Assembly (NCBI RefSeq): GCF_015207505.1
Contig: NZ_JADEWT010000012.1
Location: forward strand, 1-64,000
DNA: 64,000 bases
Origin: Tychonema sp. LEGE 06208
GTDB taxonomy: Bacteria; Cyanobacteriota; Cyanobacteriia; Cyanobacteriales; Microcoleaceae
Direction: 5' to 3'
This document shows, piece by piece, positions 46,536-55,171 of the stretch. Made by a program: the position numbers and the translations under genes. The stretch's first letter is position 1, and each line of letters opens with the position of its first letter. The notes beneath the pieces were generated by a model. The model worked only from the letters and a program-made list of their open reading frames with translations, had not been told where the DNA came from and made no database searches.

Positions 46536-48509
46536 ATGAATCGATTTGACCGTCAGTTGTGGGAGCGGTTTATGGCGATCGCTCAGCCTTACTTTTATCC
46601 TTTAGAGCCTGGGGGCGGCAAAAGATTTTTAGGATTAGTCGCACTGCTGTTGATATTTCTCTTTGCTGCGATGTTTGTGGCTGTGAGCGCTTTATGTCTC
46701 GGAGGTGCTGCTCTTTTTCCAGATTTTGTCAATAGTATTGCGGCCGGCTTAGTTACTTTGTTGAAAGGAATTATTAATTCGCCCGCAATTGCGATCGTAG
46801 CTTTCATGCTAATTATTCCTTTCATTGCTTTTATCTGCTTCAAAAACAGATTGACAGCGCACTGGCAGCCCTGGGCTTTATTGACTTTGCTGCTATTTTT
46901 GTCCCTGTCAGTTAGCGGGCTGAATGTAATTATTAGTTATGTCGGTAACTTTTTTAACACAGCACTAGCTAAAAAAGACGAGCTCAATTACTGGAAGTAT
47001 CTGTTTGTCTATGCAGGCGTTTTTGCACTCGGCACTCCTATTGTCGTAATTTACCGCTACATCCAAGATAAATTAAGTCTCTACTGGCGAGAGTGGATGA
47101 CAAATAAGTTCCTCGATAAATATTTTCAGAATCGGGCTTATTATGAAATCAATTCTCACAAAGAAATCGACAATCCAGACCAGCGAATTTCCGAAGATAT
47201 CAAATCATTTACCCGGACAAGTTTGTCATTCTTGCTGATAATCTTGGGTTCAATAGTTGACATTATATCTTTCACAGGTATCCTGTGGTCTATCTCCAAA
47301 CAACTTTCGATATTCCTGATAGTTTATGCTATCTTGGGGACGGTCGCCACTCTGTTTTTTGGGCAAAGATTAGTACCTCTTAATTTTAACCAACTTAAAA
47401 AAGAAGCTAACTTCCGCTACGGACTGGTTCACATTCGCGACAATGCTGAATCTATTGCTTTTTACCGGGGAGAAGAACAGGAATCGACACAAATAAAGCA
47501 GCGGTTCGTGGAAGTATTCCGCAATTTTAATTTACTAATTGGCTGGCAGCGAAATCTGGATTATTTCACAACGGGATACGGATATGCTGTTGTGATTATT
47601 CCGGCTTTGTTTCTAGCTCCTGCTTACTTTGCCGACAAAACCGATACAATCCAGTTTGGAGATATCACGCAAGCAGGTTTTGCTTTCAGTCAGGTTTTAG
47701 CGGCTTTTTCGGTGATTGTAACTCAGATTGAACCGCTGAGTTCTTTTGCAGCTAGTATCAATCGTTTGACTGTATTTACAGATACTTTGGAAGCAGAAAA
47801 AGCGGTATCTCGTGCCGGAGAAACAACTATAGATTTAGTAGTTGATTCTCAGTTGACGCTGGAACACGTTACTTTAGATACTCCCAAGCATCAAAAGACT
47901 TTGATTAGGGATTTGTCGGTAGCGGTGTCGCCGGGAGAAGGACTGTTAATTGTCGGTCAAAGCGGCGCAGGAAAGAGTTCTTTGGTGCGGGCTATTGCGG
48001 GTTTGTGGGACTCGGGCACGGGCCGTTTGGTGCGGCCGGAACTTGGGGAAATGTTGTTTTTGCCGCAGCGTCCTTATATGATTTTGGGCAGTTTGCGATC
48101 GCAACTTCTGTATCCCAACACCAGCAGCGAGGTTGATGAGGAAAAATTTCGCCGCGTTTTGGCATCAGTAAACTTAGCAGATTTACCCGACAGATTGGGC
48201 GGTTTTGAGGCGGATTTAGATTGGACGGAGATTTTGTCGCTGGGAGAACAGCAGCGTTTAGCTTTTGCCCGATTGTTGCTGACAGAACCGCGCTACGCTA
48301 TTTTGGATGAGGCGACAAGTGCTTTGGATTTGAAGAACGAGCAACATTTATACGAGCAGTTGCAAGCAACTAAAACTACCTTTGTGAGTGTCGGCCACCG
48401 CTTGAGTTTGTTGAAATATCACCAGGAGGTTTTAGAACTTTTGGGCGATGGAAGTTGGCGCCTGGTTTCTGCTGAGGAATACCGCGATAGTGCGAGCGTG
48501 TTTGATTGA
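46536..48509 (+). CDS. ABC transporter, SbmA/BacA-ABCD-like fused permease and ATPase
   Basis: The 657-residue half-transporter has about six membrane segments (residues 30-390) of the ABC_membrane_2 type, with YWREWMTNKFLDKYFQNRAYYEI and NPDQRISEDIKSFT as family marks. The ATPase domain (about 440-645) has Walker A GQSGAGKSS (Lys480), signature LSLGEQQRLAFARLLL, Walker B YAILDEATSALD and a switch His in SVGHRLSLL. Relatives move fatty acyl-CoA, cobalamin or peptides; the substrate is open. It should work as a homodimer. No linked partner genes. Confidence 0.9.
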   Translation: MNRFDRQLWERFMAIAQPYFYPLEPGGGKRFLGLVALLLIFLFAAMFVAVSALCLGGAALFPDFVNSIAAGLVTLLKGIINSPAIAIVAFMLIIPFIAFICFKNRLTAHWQPWALLTLLLFLSLSVSGLNVIISYVGNFFNTALAKKDELNYWKYLFVYAGVFALGTPIVVIYRYIQDKLSLYWREWMTNKFLDKYFQNRAYYEINSHKEIDNPDQRISEDIKSFTRTSLSFLLIILGSIVDIISFTGILWSISKQLSIFLIVYAILGTVATLFFGQRLVPLNFNQLKKEANFRYGLVHIRDNAESIAFYRGEEQESTQIKQRFVEVFRNFNLLIGWQRNLDYFTTGYGYAVVIIPALFLAPAYFADKTDTIQFGDITQAGFAFSQVLAAFSVIVTQIEPLSSFAASINRLTVFTDTLEAEKAVSRAGETTIDLVVDSQLTLEHVTLDTPKHQKTLIRDLSVAVSPGEGLLIVGQSGAGKSSLVRAIAGLWDSGTGRLVRPELGEMLFLPQRPYMILGSLRSQLLYPNTSSEVDEEKFRRVLASVNLADLPDRLGGFEADLDWTEILSLGEQQRLAFARLLLTEPRYAILDEATSALDLKNEQHLYEQLQATKTTFVSVGHRLSLLKYHQEVLELLGDGSWRLVSAEEYRDSASVFD

Positions 48510-48527
48510 TAGAGGGCTGCTAAAGAT

Positions 48528-48654
48528 GATATTATGTCCGGTAAAAAAATAACGGTCTGGTTTGTAGTGAGGACTGAAGTTCCCATCCAATTTAAAAGCT
48601 GAATTCCTCACTACCAACCTGTTTGATAGCTGTTCTTCCCTAGGACATAATATT
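48528..48654. repeat. Nested 127-bp inverted element
   Basis: The outer arms GATATTATGTCC (48528-48539) and GGACATAATAT (48643-48653) enclose inner arms GGTTTGTAGTGAGGA (from 48559) and TCCTCACTACCAACC (ending 48619). It has no coding capacity. Parts recur near 23020-23075 and 29325. Confidence 0.7.
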
Positions 48655-48857
48655 ACTGATTGCATCAGGGTTGGGAGGTTTTCCGCAGTTGCATTGTTTT
48701 TTAAACTGGTACCAAAACCTAGAATTTGGGGAAAAATATCTCAAATTTTCCCAACAAAAGACAAGCAAACTGAACTTTAACCGATGCAATTGTTCGCCCG
48801 CGAGAAGTCACAGAATATAATAGAAGATAGATTTTTAGTAGAGGCGAGATTCCTACC

Positions 48858-50564
48858 TTGACTACTCCGATTCCTCAAAACTTTGTGCAAAATATCGCCA
48901 AACAGCTCGGTGTGACAGATGCCGAGTTAAAAACCGTGTTTATGGCTCTTGACGGTCAATCTACCGCTACTATCGCCAAAAAGCTCGGCATTAGCGACAT
49001 CGCCGTTCGCAAAAGACTAGGCGAAGTTTACAAAAAGTTTCAGATTGGGGGGAACGGCCCAGGAAAATTGTCAGAATTGAGACATCAGTTACTGTTTTCA
49101 TACCACGCAGAGCAGGGAGCAAGCGATTTTAGTCCCGGAGGTAAAGGATCTTTTTTCAAAATGCCGCTCCTCTCCGTTGGCGTAGCCTCTGTTGGGGCGG
49201 GCTTTCCTTCGGATCGCTTCGCTAACGCTAACGGGCGCAGACAAGAAGATTGGGGCCAAGCACCGGATGTTGCGGTTTTTTACGGACGCAGTGAAGAATT
49301 AACTGCGCTAAAACAGTCGATCGTATCGGATAATTGTCGCTTGGTAGCGCTGCTGGGTTTGGCCGGTAGCGGGAAAACAACTCTGTCGGTACAGTTGGCG
49401 AAACAGATACAGCATGAGTTTGATTTTGTGATTTGGCGATCGCTGCGATCGACACCAACACCATCCGAATTTCTAGACAGCTTAATTCAACTTTTTTATA
49501 ACCCAAAAAAGCCCGATGTGCCGTTAGCCGCTCCATCGAAAAAGATCGATCTCAACGACAAAATTTCGTGCTTAATCGAGCATTTGCGAAAACAGCGCTG
49601 TCTGCTAATTGTAGACGATTTTGAAGCAGTCCTCCGACCCGAAGAACTAGCGGGACACTACCGCGAAGGCTGCGAAGGCTATCGAGATTTAATTGTGCGC
49701 CTCGGTCAAGTCAATCACCATAGCTGTTTAGTGCTAGTTAGTGCCGAAGAACCTACAGAACTAGCTTTGCTGGCGGGAGAAAAAGTGCGGTCTTTCAAAC
49801 CCGCTATTTCTGAAGAAATAGCCAGAGAGATTTTCCAAGAAAAAGGCTTGTCAGCTCGCGATCGAGAGTGGGAAATTTTGTTAGCTCGCTACGGAGGAAA
49901 TTTGTTAGCATTAAAAATTGTGGCAACCACAATTAACGATTTTTTTGATGGTAATGTTGTCAAATTTTTAGAAGCGACGGCGTTATTTATTGAAGAACAC
50001 ATCAGCAATTTACTCGCGCAGCAATTCGATCGAATGTCGAATTCAGAACAAGAGATTGTCTGCTGGCTGGCTATTGCACAAAGTCCGATTTCCCTGACGA
50101 CTTTGCGAGAAAAAATGTTAGTCAATTCCTCGCTTTCCGATTTGCTAAAAAATCTCGATTCTCTCAGCCGTCGCTTGCTGATTGAAAAAATCAGTGAGGG
50201 CGGAGAAACTGTTTTTAGGCTTCAGCCTTTAATTGTGAAATACGTCAGCGAAAGATTGGTTGAGCAGATTCGGGTGGAGGTTTTGGAAACAGTTAAAACG
50301 CAAGGAACAGAAAGAATGCGGCTGTTGAAAACTCACAATTTTAGCCAGAGTATTGCTCAAGAAAAAGCCGGTGAAGAATCTCGCAGTCGCTCAATTTTAG
50401 CATTAGTTAAAAATCGGCTGCAAGTGTTGTTTCTCAAAACTACAGGCTTTGAAGAACCGCTAAATATCCTGACGAAAGTTGTCTCGGGTTTGGAGGATAA
50501 ATCGACGCTTGAGGTGGGATATGCGAAGGAGAATCTAGCGCAGATTATTTGGGAATTTCAGTAG
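48858..50564 (+). CDS. HTH plus NB-ARC (STAND-type) ATPase
   Basis: The 568-residue protein starts at TTG. Residues about 10-60 are a LuxR/sigma-4-like helix-turn-helix (TVFMALDGQSTATIAKKLGISDIAVRKRL). A linker at about 95-135 contains a repeat-derived stretch. The NB-ARC ATPase (about 140-400) has FYGRSEELTALKQSI, Walker A GLAGSGKTT (Lys173) and Walker B CLLIVDDFEAVL. The C-terminus ends DKSTLEVGYAKENLAQIIWEFQ, which resembles the junction where relatives continue into WD40 or pentapeptide repeats; here it stops. It may be a signal-triggered switch or a shortened relative of larger WD40 proteins. Confidence 0.82.
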   Translation: MTTPIPQNFVQNIAKQLGVTDAELKTVFMALDGQSTATIAKKLGISDIAVRKRLGEVYKKFQIGGNGPGKLSELRHQLLFSYHAEQGASDFSPGGKGSFFKMPLLSVGVASVGAGFPSDRFANANGRRQEDWGQAPDVAVFYGRSEELTALKQSIVSDNCRLVALLGLAGSGKTTLSVQLAKQIQHEFDFVIWRSLRSTPTPSEFLDSLIQLFYNPKKPDVPLAAPSKKIDLNDKISCLIEHLRKQRCLLIVDDFEAVLRPEELAGHYREGCEGYRDLIVRLGQVNHHSCLVLVSAEEPTELALLAGEKVRSFKPAISEEIAREIFQEKGLSARDREWEILLARYGGNLLALKIVATTINDFFDGNVVKFLEATALFIEEHISNLLAQQFDRMSNSEQEIVCWLAIAQSPISLTTLREKMLVNSSLSDLLKNLDSLSRRLLIEKISEGGETVFRLQPLIVKYVSERLVEQIRVEVLETVKTQGTERMRLLKTHNFSQSIAQEKAGEESRSRSILALVKNRLQVLFLKTTGFEEPLNILTKVVSGLEDKSTLEVGYAKENLAQIIWEFQ

Positions 50565-51118
50565 ACTTGAATTGCACCCAGGCCATCTCAAGACTTGAAA
50601 TTAATCTGCGTTGAGCGCCGTCAATCTGCAATTTTCCAAGCGATCGTATCATGTTCCGTAGATTAATCACAAAAATGGTTCGCGCGTGCGTCAGTAAGTG
50701 TCCGCACGCGCGATCCGAACTGTGCGTTTAATCGAGTATTTGTGGGGTGCGGATACATCAAAAATTCCGTGCATTCCATCGACAATCTGACGTAGCGGAT
50801 CTATGAAATTGTCGATTTTTTGTTATAAATTTTCGAGCACGACGCACCCTAGGCTTCCTTCTTTCTTCTTTTCACCCTGAGCGAAGCCGTTATAGCCTTC
50901 TTCCTGATAACGTTGGACGGAAAGCTCGGGGGGGGACAGCACTAATAACTAATGACTAGCCTTCGACTTCGCTCAGGCTAAAATAACCAATAACCAATAA
51001 CCAATAACCAATAACCAATAACCAATAACCAATAACTAACAACTTTAACAAAAAAAAACGATCGCCCTTTCAAAAAAAGCGATCGCCCAATTTTCAGCAA
51101 AAACAGAATTCGATAAAA
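50565..51118. repeat. Gap with GC hairpin, dispersed repeat and heptamer array
   Basis: 50681-50690 CGCGCGTGCG pairs perfectly with CGCACGCGCG at 50703-50712. 50740-50850 is bounded by GGGGTGCGGA and GACGCACCCTA. 50940-51046 holds CCAATAA units (about nine). 51058-51090 has two GCGATCGCC copies close to the ndhD stop. No gene is present. Confidence 0.65.
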
Positions 51119-52849
51119 TTATTTGACAATACCGAAAGCCGATGCAGATTCAGATCCAGTAATTTGGCCCAAAGCAGGCGCTGTTGGAGTCTGTACAATT
51201 TTGGGTGTCAAAAATCCCTTCGCATAAATCTGAGGATTTTCTTGAACGATTAGGGTGTAAGATTGGCGGACTTCAGCGTTTACCGCCACAGTCGTCGCAT
51301 CGTAAACTTGCATCGCCATGTTGGGATAAAAACCAATTCCCACAATCGGTATCAAAAAGCAAAATGCGATCGCCACTTCCCGAGGTTTAGCATCAATAAA
51401 CTGTGCATCACCAGGCAAAATACAACTATTACCGAAACAAACCGCTTCATCCAGATTCTCTCGCTGATTCCGCAAATCTAGATCCTCAAGGTCACAAGCC
51501 GCCAATGTTCCACAGTTGTAAAATAACTGTCGCAGCATCGAGAGCAAATAAATCGGTGTCAAAATCACTCCCACCGCCGCCAAAAACACGATCGCCGCGC
51601 GGAAAGAAGTGCCGTAAACATCGCTCGTTGCAACGCCTACAAAAACTGACAATTCGCTAGCAAAACCGCTCATACCGGGGAGTGCCAAAGAAGCCATTGC
51701 GCCTGCGGTAAACAAGGCAAAAACTTTCGGCATCACTTTCCCAATCTCGCCCATCTCGTCCATCACCATTGTATGGGTGCGATCGTAGGTAACGCCAGCC
51801 AGGAAAAACAATACTGAGGCGATCAAACCGTGGGAAATCATTTGCAGCAGCGCCCCGTTGATTCCCAAATCCGTGAAGGAAGCAATACCCAACAACACGA
51901 ATCCCATGTGAGAAATCGACGAATTCGCAAGGCGGCGCTTCATGTTCGTTTGGCCGAAGGAATTCAGCGCGCCGTAGATAATGTTAACAACACCCAGCAC
52001 CGCCATAATCGGTGCAAAGTAAATGTGTGCTTTCGGAAGAAGTTCCAAATTCAGGCGGATCAGTCCGTAGCCGCCCATTTTCAGCAACACGCCGGCCAGA
52101 ATCATCGACACGGGAGAAGATGCTTCGCCGTGGGCATCAGGCAGCCATGTGTGAAAGGGGAAAATCGCCAGTTTTACGCCGAAGGCAATGAACAATCCGC
52201 CATAAAGCAGGATTTCTAAACCCAGCGGGTAGTCCTTCAAGCCGAGTTCTACCATGTCGAAGGTAACGTTTCCTCCGCCGTAAAATCCCATTGCTAAGGC
52301 AGCTATCAGAATAAAAATGGAAGCGCCGGCGGTGTAAATCAAGAATTTGGTAGCTGCGTAGCGACGGTTTTGTCCGCCCCAAATCGAGATTAGCAGGTAC
52401 ACCGGAATTAGTTCTAGTTCCCAGACAATGAACAGCAGCATGATGTCTTGGGCGACGAATACTCCGATTTGTGCCGAGTACATCACCAACATTAGGAAGT
52501 AGAACAATCGCGGCTTGCGATCGACCTCCCATGCAGCAAAAATAGATAGCGTCGTCACCAATCCCGCCAACAACACCAGCGGAACCGACAGCCCGTCAAC
52601 CGAAACAGACCAGTTGAGCCCTAAAGAAGGAATCCAGGAATATTTCTCGACGATTTGGAAAGTAGAGATGCTCGGATCGTAGTGAGTCCAAAACACCCAG
52701 CACATCAATACAAAGTCTGCAATACCAACGCTCAGAGCATACCAGCGGACTGTTTTGCCGTCTGTATCCGGTAAAAAAGGGATGGCGACGGCAGCTATGA
52801 GGGGTAGGATGACAATTGCGGTCAGCCAAGGAAATTGATCCGCTATCAT
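51119..52849 (-). CDS. ndhD: NAD(P)H-quinone oxidoreductase subunit 4
   Basis: The 576-residue protein has about 14 membrane segments. It is an antiporter-like proton-pumping subunit of thylakoid NDH-1, used in cyclic electron flow, respiration or CO2 uptake depending on the paralogue. Conserved charged residues lie in [17 protein letters not shown] and [23 protein letters not shown], with [11 protein letters not shown] and [16 protein letters not shown] following. A hydrophilic insertion before the last segments ([20 protein letters not shown]) resembles NdhD1-type proteins. Its promoter area and first 66 codons are duplicated at 54594-54860. Confidence 0.94.
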   Translation of the reverse strand: MIADQFPWLTAIVILPLIAAVAIPFLPDTDGKTVRWYALSVGIADFVLMCWVFWTHYDPSISTFQIVEKYSWIPSLGLNWSVSVDGLSVPLVLLAGLVTTLSIFAAWEVDRKPRLFYFLMLVMYSAQIGVFVAQDIMLLFIVWELELIPVYLLISIWGGQNRRYAATKFLIYTAGASIFILIAALAMGFYGGGNVTFDMVELGLKDYPLGLEILLYGGLFIAFGVKLAIFPFHTWLPDAHGEASSPVSMILAGVLLKMGGYGLIRLNLELLPKAHIYFAPIMAVLGVVNIIYGALNSFGQTNMKRRLANSSISHMGFVLLGIASFTDLGINGALLQMISHGLIASVLFFLAGVTYDRTHTMVMDEMGEIGKVMPKVFALFTAGAMASLALPGMSGFASELSVFVGVATSDVYGTSFRAAIVFLAAVGVILTPIYLLSMLRQLFYNCGTLAACDLEDLDLRNQRENLDEAVCFGNSCILPGDAQFIDAKPREVAIAFCFLIPIVGIGFYPNMAMQVYDATTVAVNAEVRQSYTLIVQENPQIYAKGFLTPKIVQTPTAPALGQITGSESASAFGIVK

Positions 52850-52859
52850 GATAGTGAGA

Positions 52860-52930
52860 ATAAATACTTAGTTGGAATTTACGACAATTATAATACTAAA
52901 TTTAAGTAAAACTTAACATTTGTAAATATT
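52860..52930 (-). promoter_or_regulatory. Candidate ndhD promoter
   Basis: On the minus strand TATAAT (52887-52892) sits 38 bases before the ndhD ATG, with a weak TTAAGT about 18 bases upstream as -35. The TATAAT and flanking ATTTAGTAT are kept in the duplicated copy (TATAAT at 54826-54831), which supports function. The rest of the gap to 53191 shows nothing further. Confidence 0.5.
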
Positions 52931-53191
52931 TTTTTTGATAAATACCGCAGCGGCTAGCAAAAGCATAGATTGCGGCAAATGTCAAGAGTTTGTTGCAGTT
53001 ATTTTATTCAGCAGTTTTTAACCGGACTCAAACATTTTCTAGCAGCTAAAGTGGCTCTAAACCTCTCTGGACAAGGCTTGTGAAGTCGGAAACCCAAAAA
53101 TGACAGTAATGCGACGGCCAGCATCTGTGTTGTGTATTTCTAGCATCGCCCAGCCCAAAAAATCCTTTTTACAAAACACAGATACTCCTGC

Positions 53192-53893
53192 TTACGGTTT
53201 CGGGCAAGTCTTATTGGTGAAATCACAGCTATAAATATACGGTTTTTGCCAGCTCAGAGGAATTTCTAACAAATCCCTGGTTCCCGTCATTCCCTGTCCC
53301 AGAAACAGCAGCACAGCGATCGAATTCAAGATGACATGGACAGTGCGCCACCGATTCGATCGATCTTTGTAAATATCTTCAACAATCGCCAGCGAAAACA
53401 CCATCAGCAGCGCAGCGGTGATGCCAATGTAGTAGTGAGACCAATACCATTCATTAGTCCGCCGATAAACGCCATCTTGAGTGCCAAGAATCACCAAACC
53501 AGCACCAGTCAAAGTCGCAAATATGCCGCGCCACAAAGCAGGCGTAGCTCGATAGAGCATCACCAAAGAAGCAATAGTCGCCACAAACATCAGCACAATG
53601 AAAACGACTTGAAACGAGTTTTTGCTCCAAATTTGTTCGGTCAAAATATGCTCAAAAATCGCGTAGCCTAAACCCAACAACGTCACTCCTACCACCGAAC
53701 CAGACAGAATTCGACCTGCTTTCAGGTGTTCTGAACCGACTACTGGGGGAATTTTGCTCTTTTCCCCGGATGCAACTTGCTTGCGGCGCTGCATCGTTTG
53801 CCAAGCCATATTCAGCACCACACCAAGCATCGGAAAAACGATCGCTACAGCTAAAATCGGATGCAGCAAAGCCAGAAAATCTTTAAGTTCCAT
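53192..53893 (-). CDS. DUF4079 membrane protein
   Basis: The 233-residue protein has about six membrane segments: LLHPILAVAIVFPMLGVVLN, GSVVGVTLLGLGYAIFEHIL, then FQVVFIVLMFVATIASLVML and others. Conserved His residues (LHPIL, FEHIL, SHYYIG) hint at heme or metal ligation as in cytochrome b561/ferric-reductase-like proteins, but this is inference. DUF4079 is a cyanobacterial family of unknown role. It stands alone between ndhD and remnants. Confidence 0.8.
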   Translation of the reverse strand: MELKDFLALLHPILAVAIVFPMLGVVLNMAWQTMQRRKQVASGEKSKIPPVVGSEHLKAGRILSGSVVGVTLLGLGYAIFEHILTEQIWSKNSFQVVFIVLMFVATIASLVMLYRATPALWRGIFATLTGAGLVILGTQDGVYRRTNEWYWSHYYIGITAALLMVFSLAIVEDIYKDRSNRWRTVHVILNSIAVLLFLGQGMTGTRDLLEIPLSWQKPYIYSCDFTNKTCPKP

Positions 53894-54003
53894 ACAATAC
53901 CCTTTCGTTTTTCAATTCGATTGAACCTCACATCTTGCGCCCATCTCAAATCAGGCTTTTTCTTTGGTAAGAGCAGGTTTATTCAACCTCTCTGTAACTT
54001 TCT

Positions 54004-54354
54004 GTGACTGTTGGCGAAGCGAGCCCCTACAGGACGCTCGTGTTGCAATATCTCAGTTTAACTAAACTTTTGATACCTTCACGCAATCGATCGCGCGATC
54101 GAACAACACGCGAAGCTTCAACCAAATCCCCAATAGTAGCAAAAGAGACAACAACTCGCCAGGAGCGCCATTCCCGTCAAGTCATTACGCGCGATCGGAT
54201 TTTAGAAAAAGTCTGGGGTTACGATTTTATGGGCGAATCAAATATTATTGAAGTGTATATTCGGGCGTTACGGATTAAGTTAGAAGCAAGTAACTCAAAA
54301 CGCTTGCTGCATACTGTTCGGGGAGTTGGCTACGTGTTGCGAGAGCAAAAGTAA
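54004..54354 (+). pseudogene. Response regulator remnant: OmpR-type DNA-binding domain only
   Basis: The last 55 residues are a clean OmpR/PhoB winged-helix C-terminus: [34 protein letters not shown] and [15 protein letters not shown]. No receiver domain precedes them. The first 60 residues of the open frame are unlike any regulator and include a dispersed GTTGGCGAAGCGAGCCCCTAC sequence. The gene was truncated by a repeat or rearrangement. A short expressed DNA-binding fragment is possible but unlikely. Confidence 0.65.
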
Positions 54355-54413
54355 TATTACAACCTATTCTAGGTTTATGAAGTACACAATCCTAACCGGG
54401 TTTTTATCTAAAT

Positions 54414-54510
54414 TATATCAAATCCTCTTTTCATCGGAATAGTAAATTCACTGTTGACTGTTGACTGTTAACAGTTAAAATCATGAGGAGTGCAACCGGA
54501 ATTGGTATTA
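54414..54510. repeat. Inverted copy of the element at 22900-23015
   Basis: TATATCAAATCCTCTTTTCATCGGAATAGTAAATTCACTG, then heptamer units, then ATCATGAGGAGTGCAACCGGAATTGGTAT. It is the reverse complement of the earlier copy, with fewer heptamers. It lies next to the junction of the truncated ndhD copy. Confidence 0.7.
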
Positions 54511-54593
54511 AAGGTCTAGATGCAGTATTTTTGCAAAAAAACCCGGTTTCTCACCACTGGTGCGTAAGTCCTATCTATGCCTGTACTCTCTGC

Positions 54594-54791
54594 GATTTGG
54601 AAAGTAGAGATGCTCGGATCGTAATGTGTCCAAAACACCCAGCACATTAATACAAAATCTGCAATGCCTACACCCAGGGCGTACCACCGGATTGTTTTGC
54701 CGTTTGTATCGGGCAAAAAAGGGATGGCGACGGAAGCAACGAGGGGTAACAGGACAATTGCGGTTAGCCAAGGAAATTGATCCGCTATCAT
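54594..54791 (-). pseudogene. Truncated ndhD copy (first 66 codons)
   Basis: [20 protein letters not shown] to [12 protein letters not shown] repeats the N-terminus of the intact ndhD with few changes ([10 protein letters not shown] vs [10 protein letters not shown]). The match ends near 54590, where dispersed repeat sequence with AAAAACCCGGTTTCTC follows. The upstream 70 bases, including TATAAT, are also copied. The remaining 510 codons are gone. It lies in the same orientation as the intact gene, 1.7 kb away. Confidence 0.88.
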
Positions 54792-55171
54792 GGTGAGAAT
54801 AAATACTTAGTTAGAAGTTACCCAGATTATAATACTAAATTTAATCAAAAATTAAGATTTGTAAATAAATCTTTTTTTTTAGAGATATGCGGAGCAAATC
54901 TGCTAAACACAACTTGCTGCAAAAGTCAAAAAGTTTTGCAGTTATGAGTCAGGAGTCATTAGTCGCACTTTAGCGGTTGACAATTACCGATGACCGATTA
55001 CTCTGTTGTCATGCAGTGGAAAACTGTGGTAAACATTCAGATCGATCGCGATTAAGTCAAAAGCCGATCGCCAAAAGCTGCAATTAAAGTGCGATCGACT
55101 AATTGCGATCGCCATTTTCATTAATTCTCAGAAAGTTTCCTAATCAGCCATTAAGCCAAACACTTTTGAGT
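54792..55171. other. Gap, duplicated ndhD promoter then unique sequence
   Basis: 54792-54870 matches the ndhD upstream region. From about 54880 to 55171 several HIP1-like GCGATCG words and AT-rich stretches occur but no gene. The LRR gene ends at 55172. Confidence 0.5.

Noticed and set aside
48858-50564. NB-ARC protein as an antiphage defence gene
   Set aside because: STAND ATPases can act in defence, but there is no effector domain and no defence neighbours here, so the claim is not supported.
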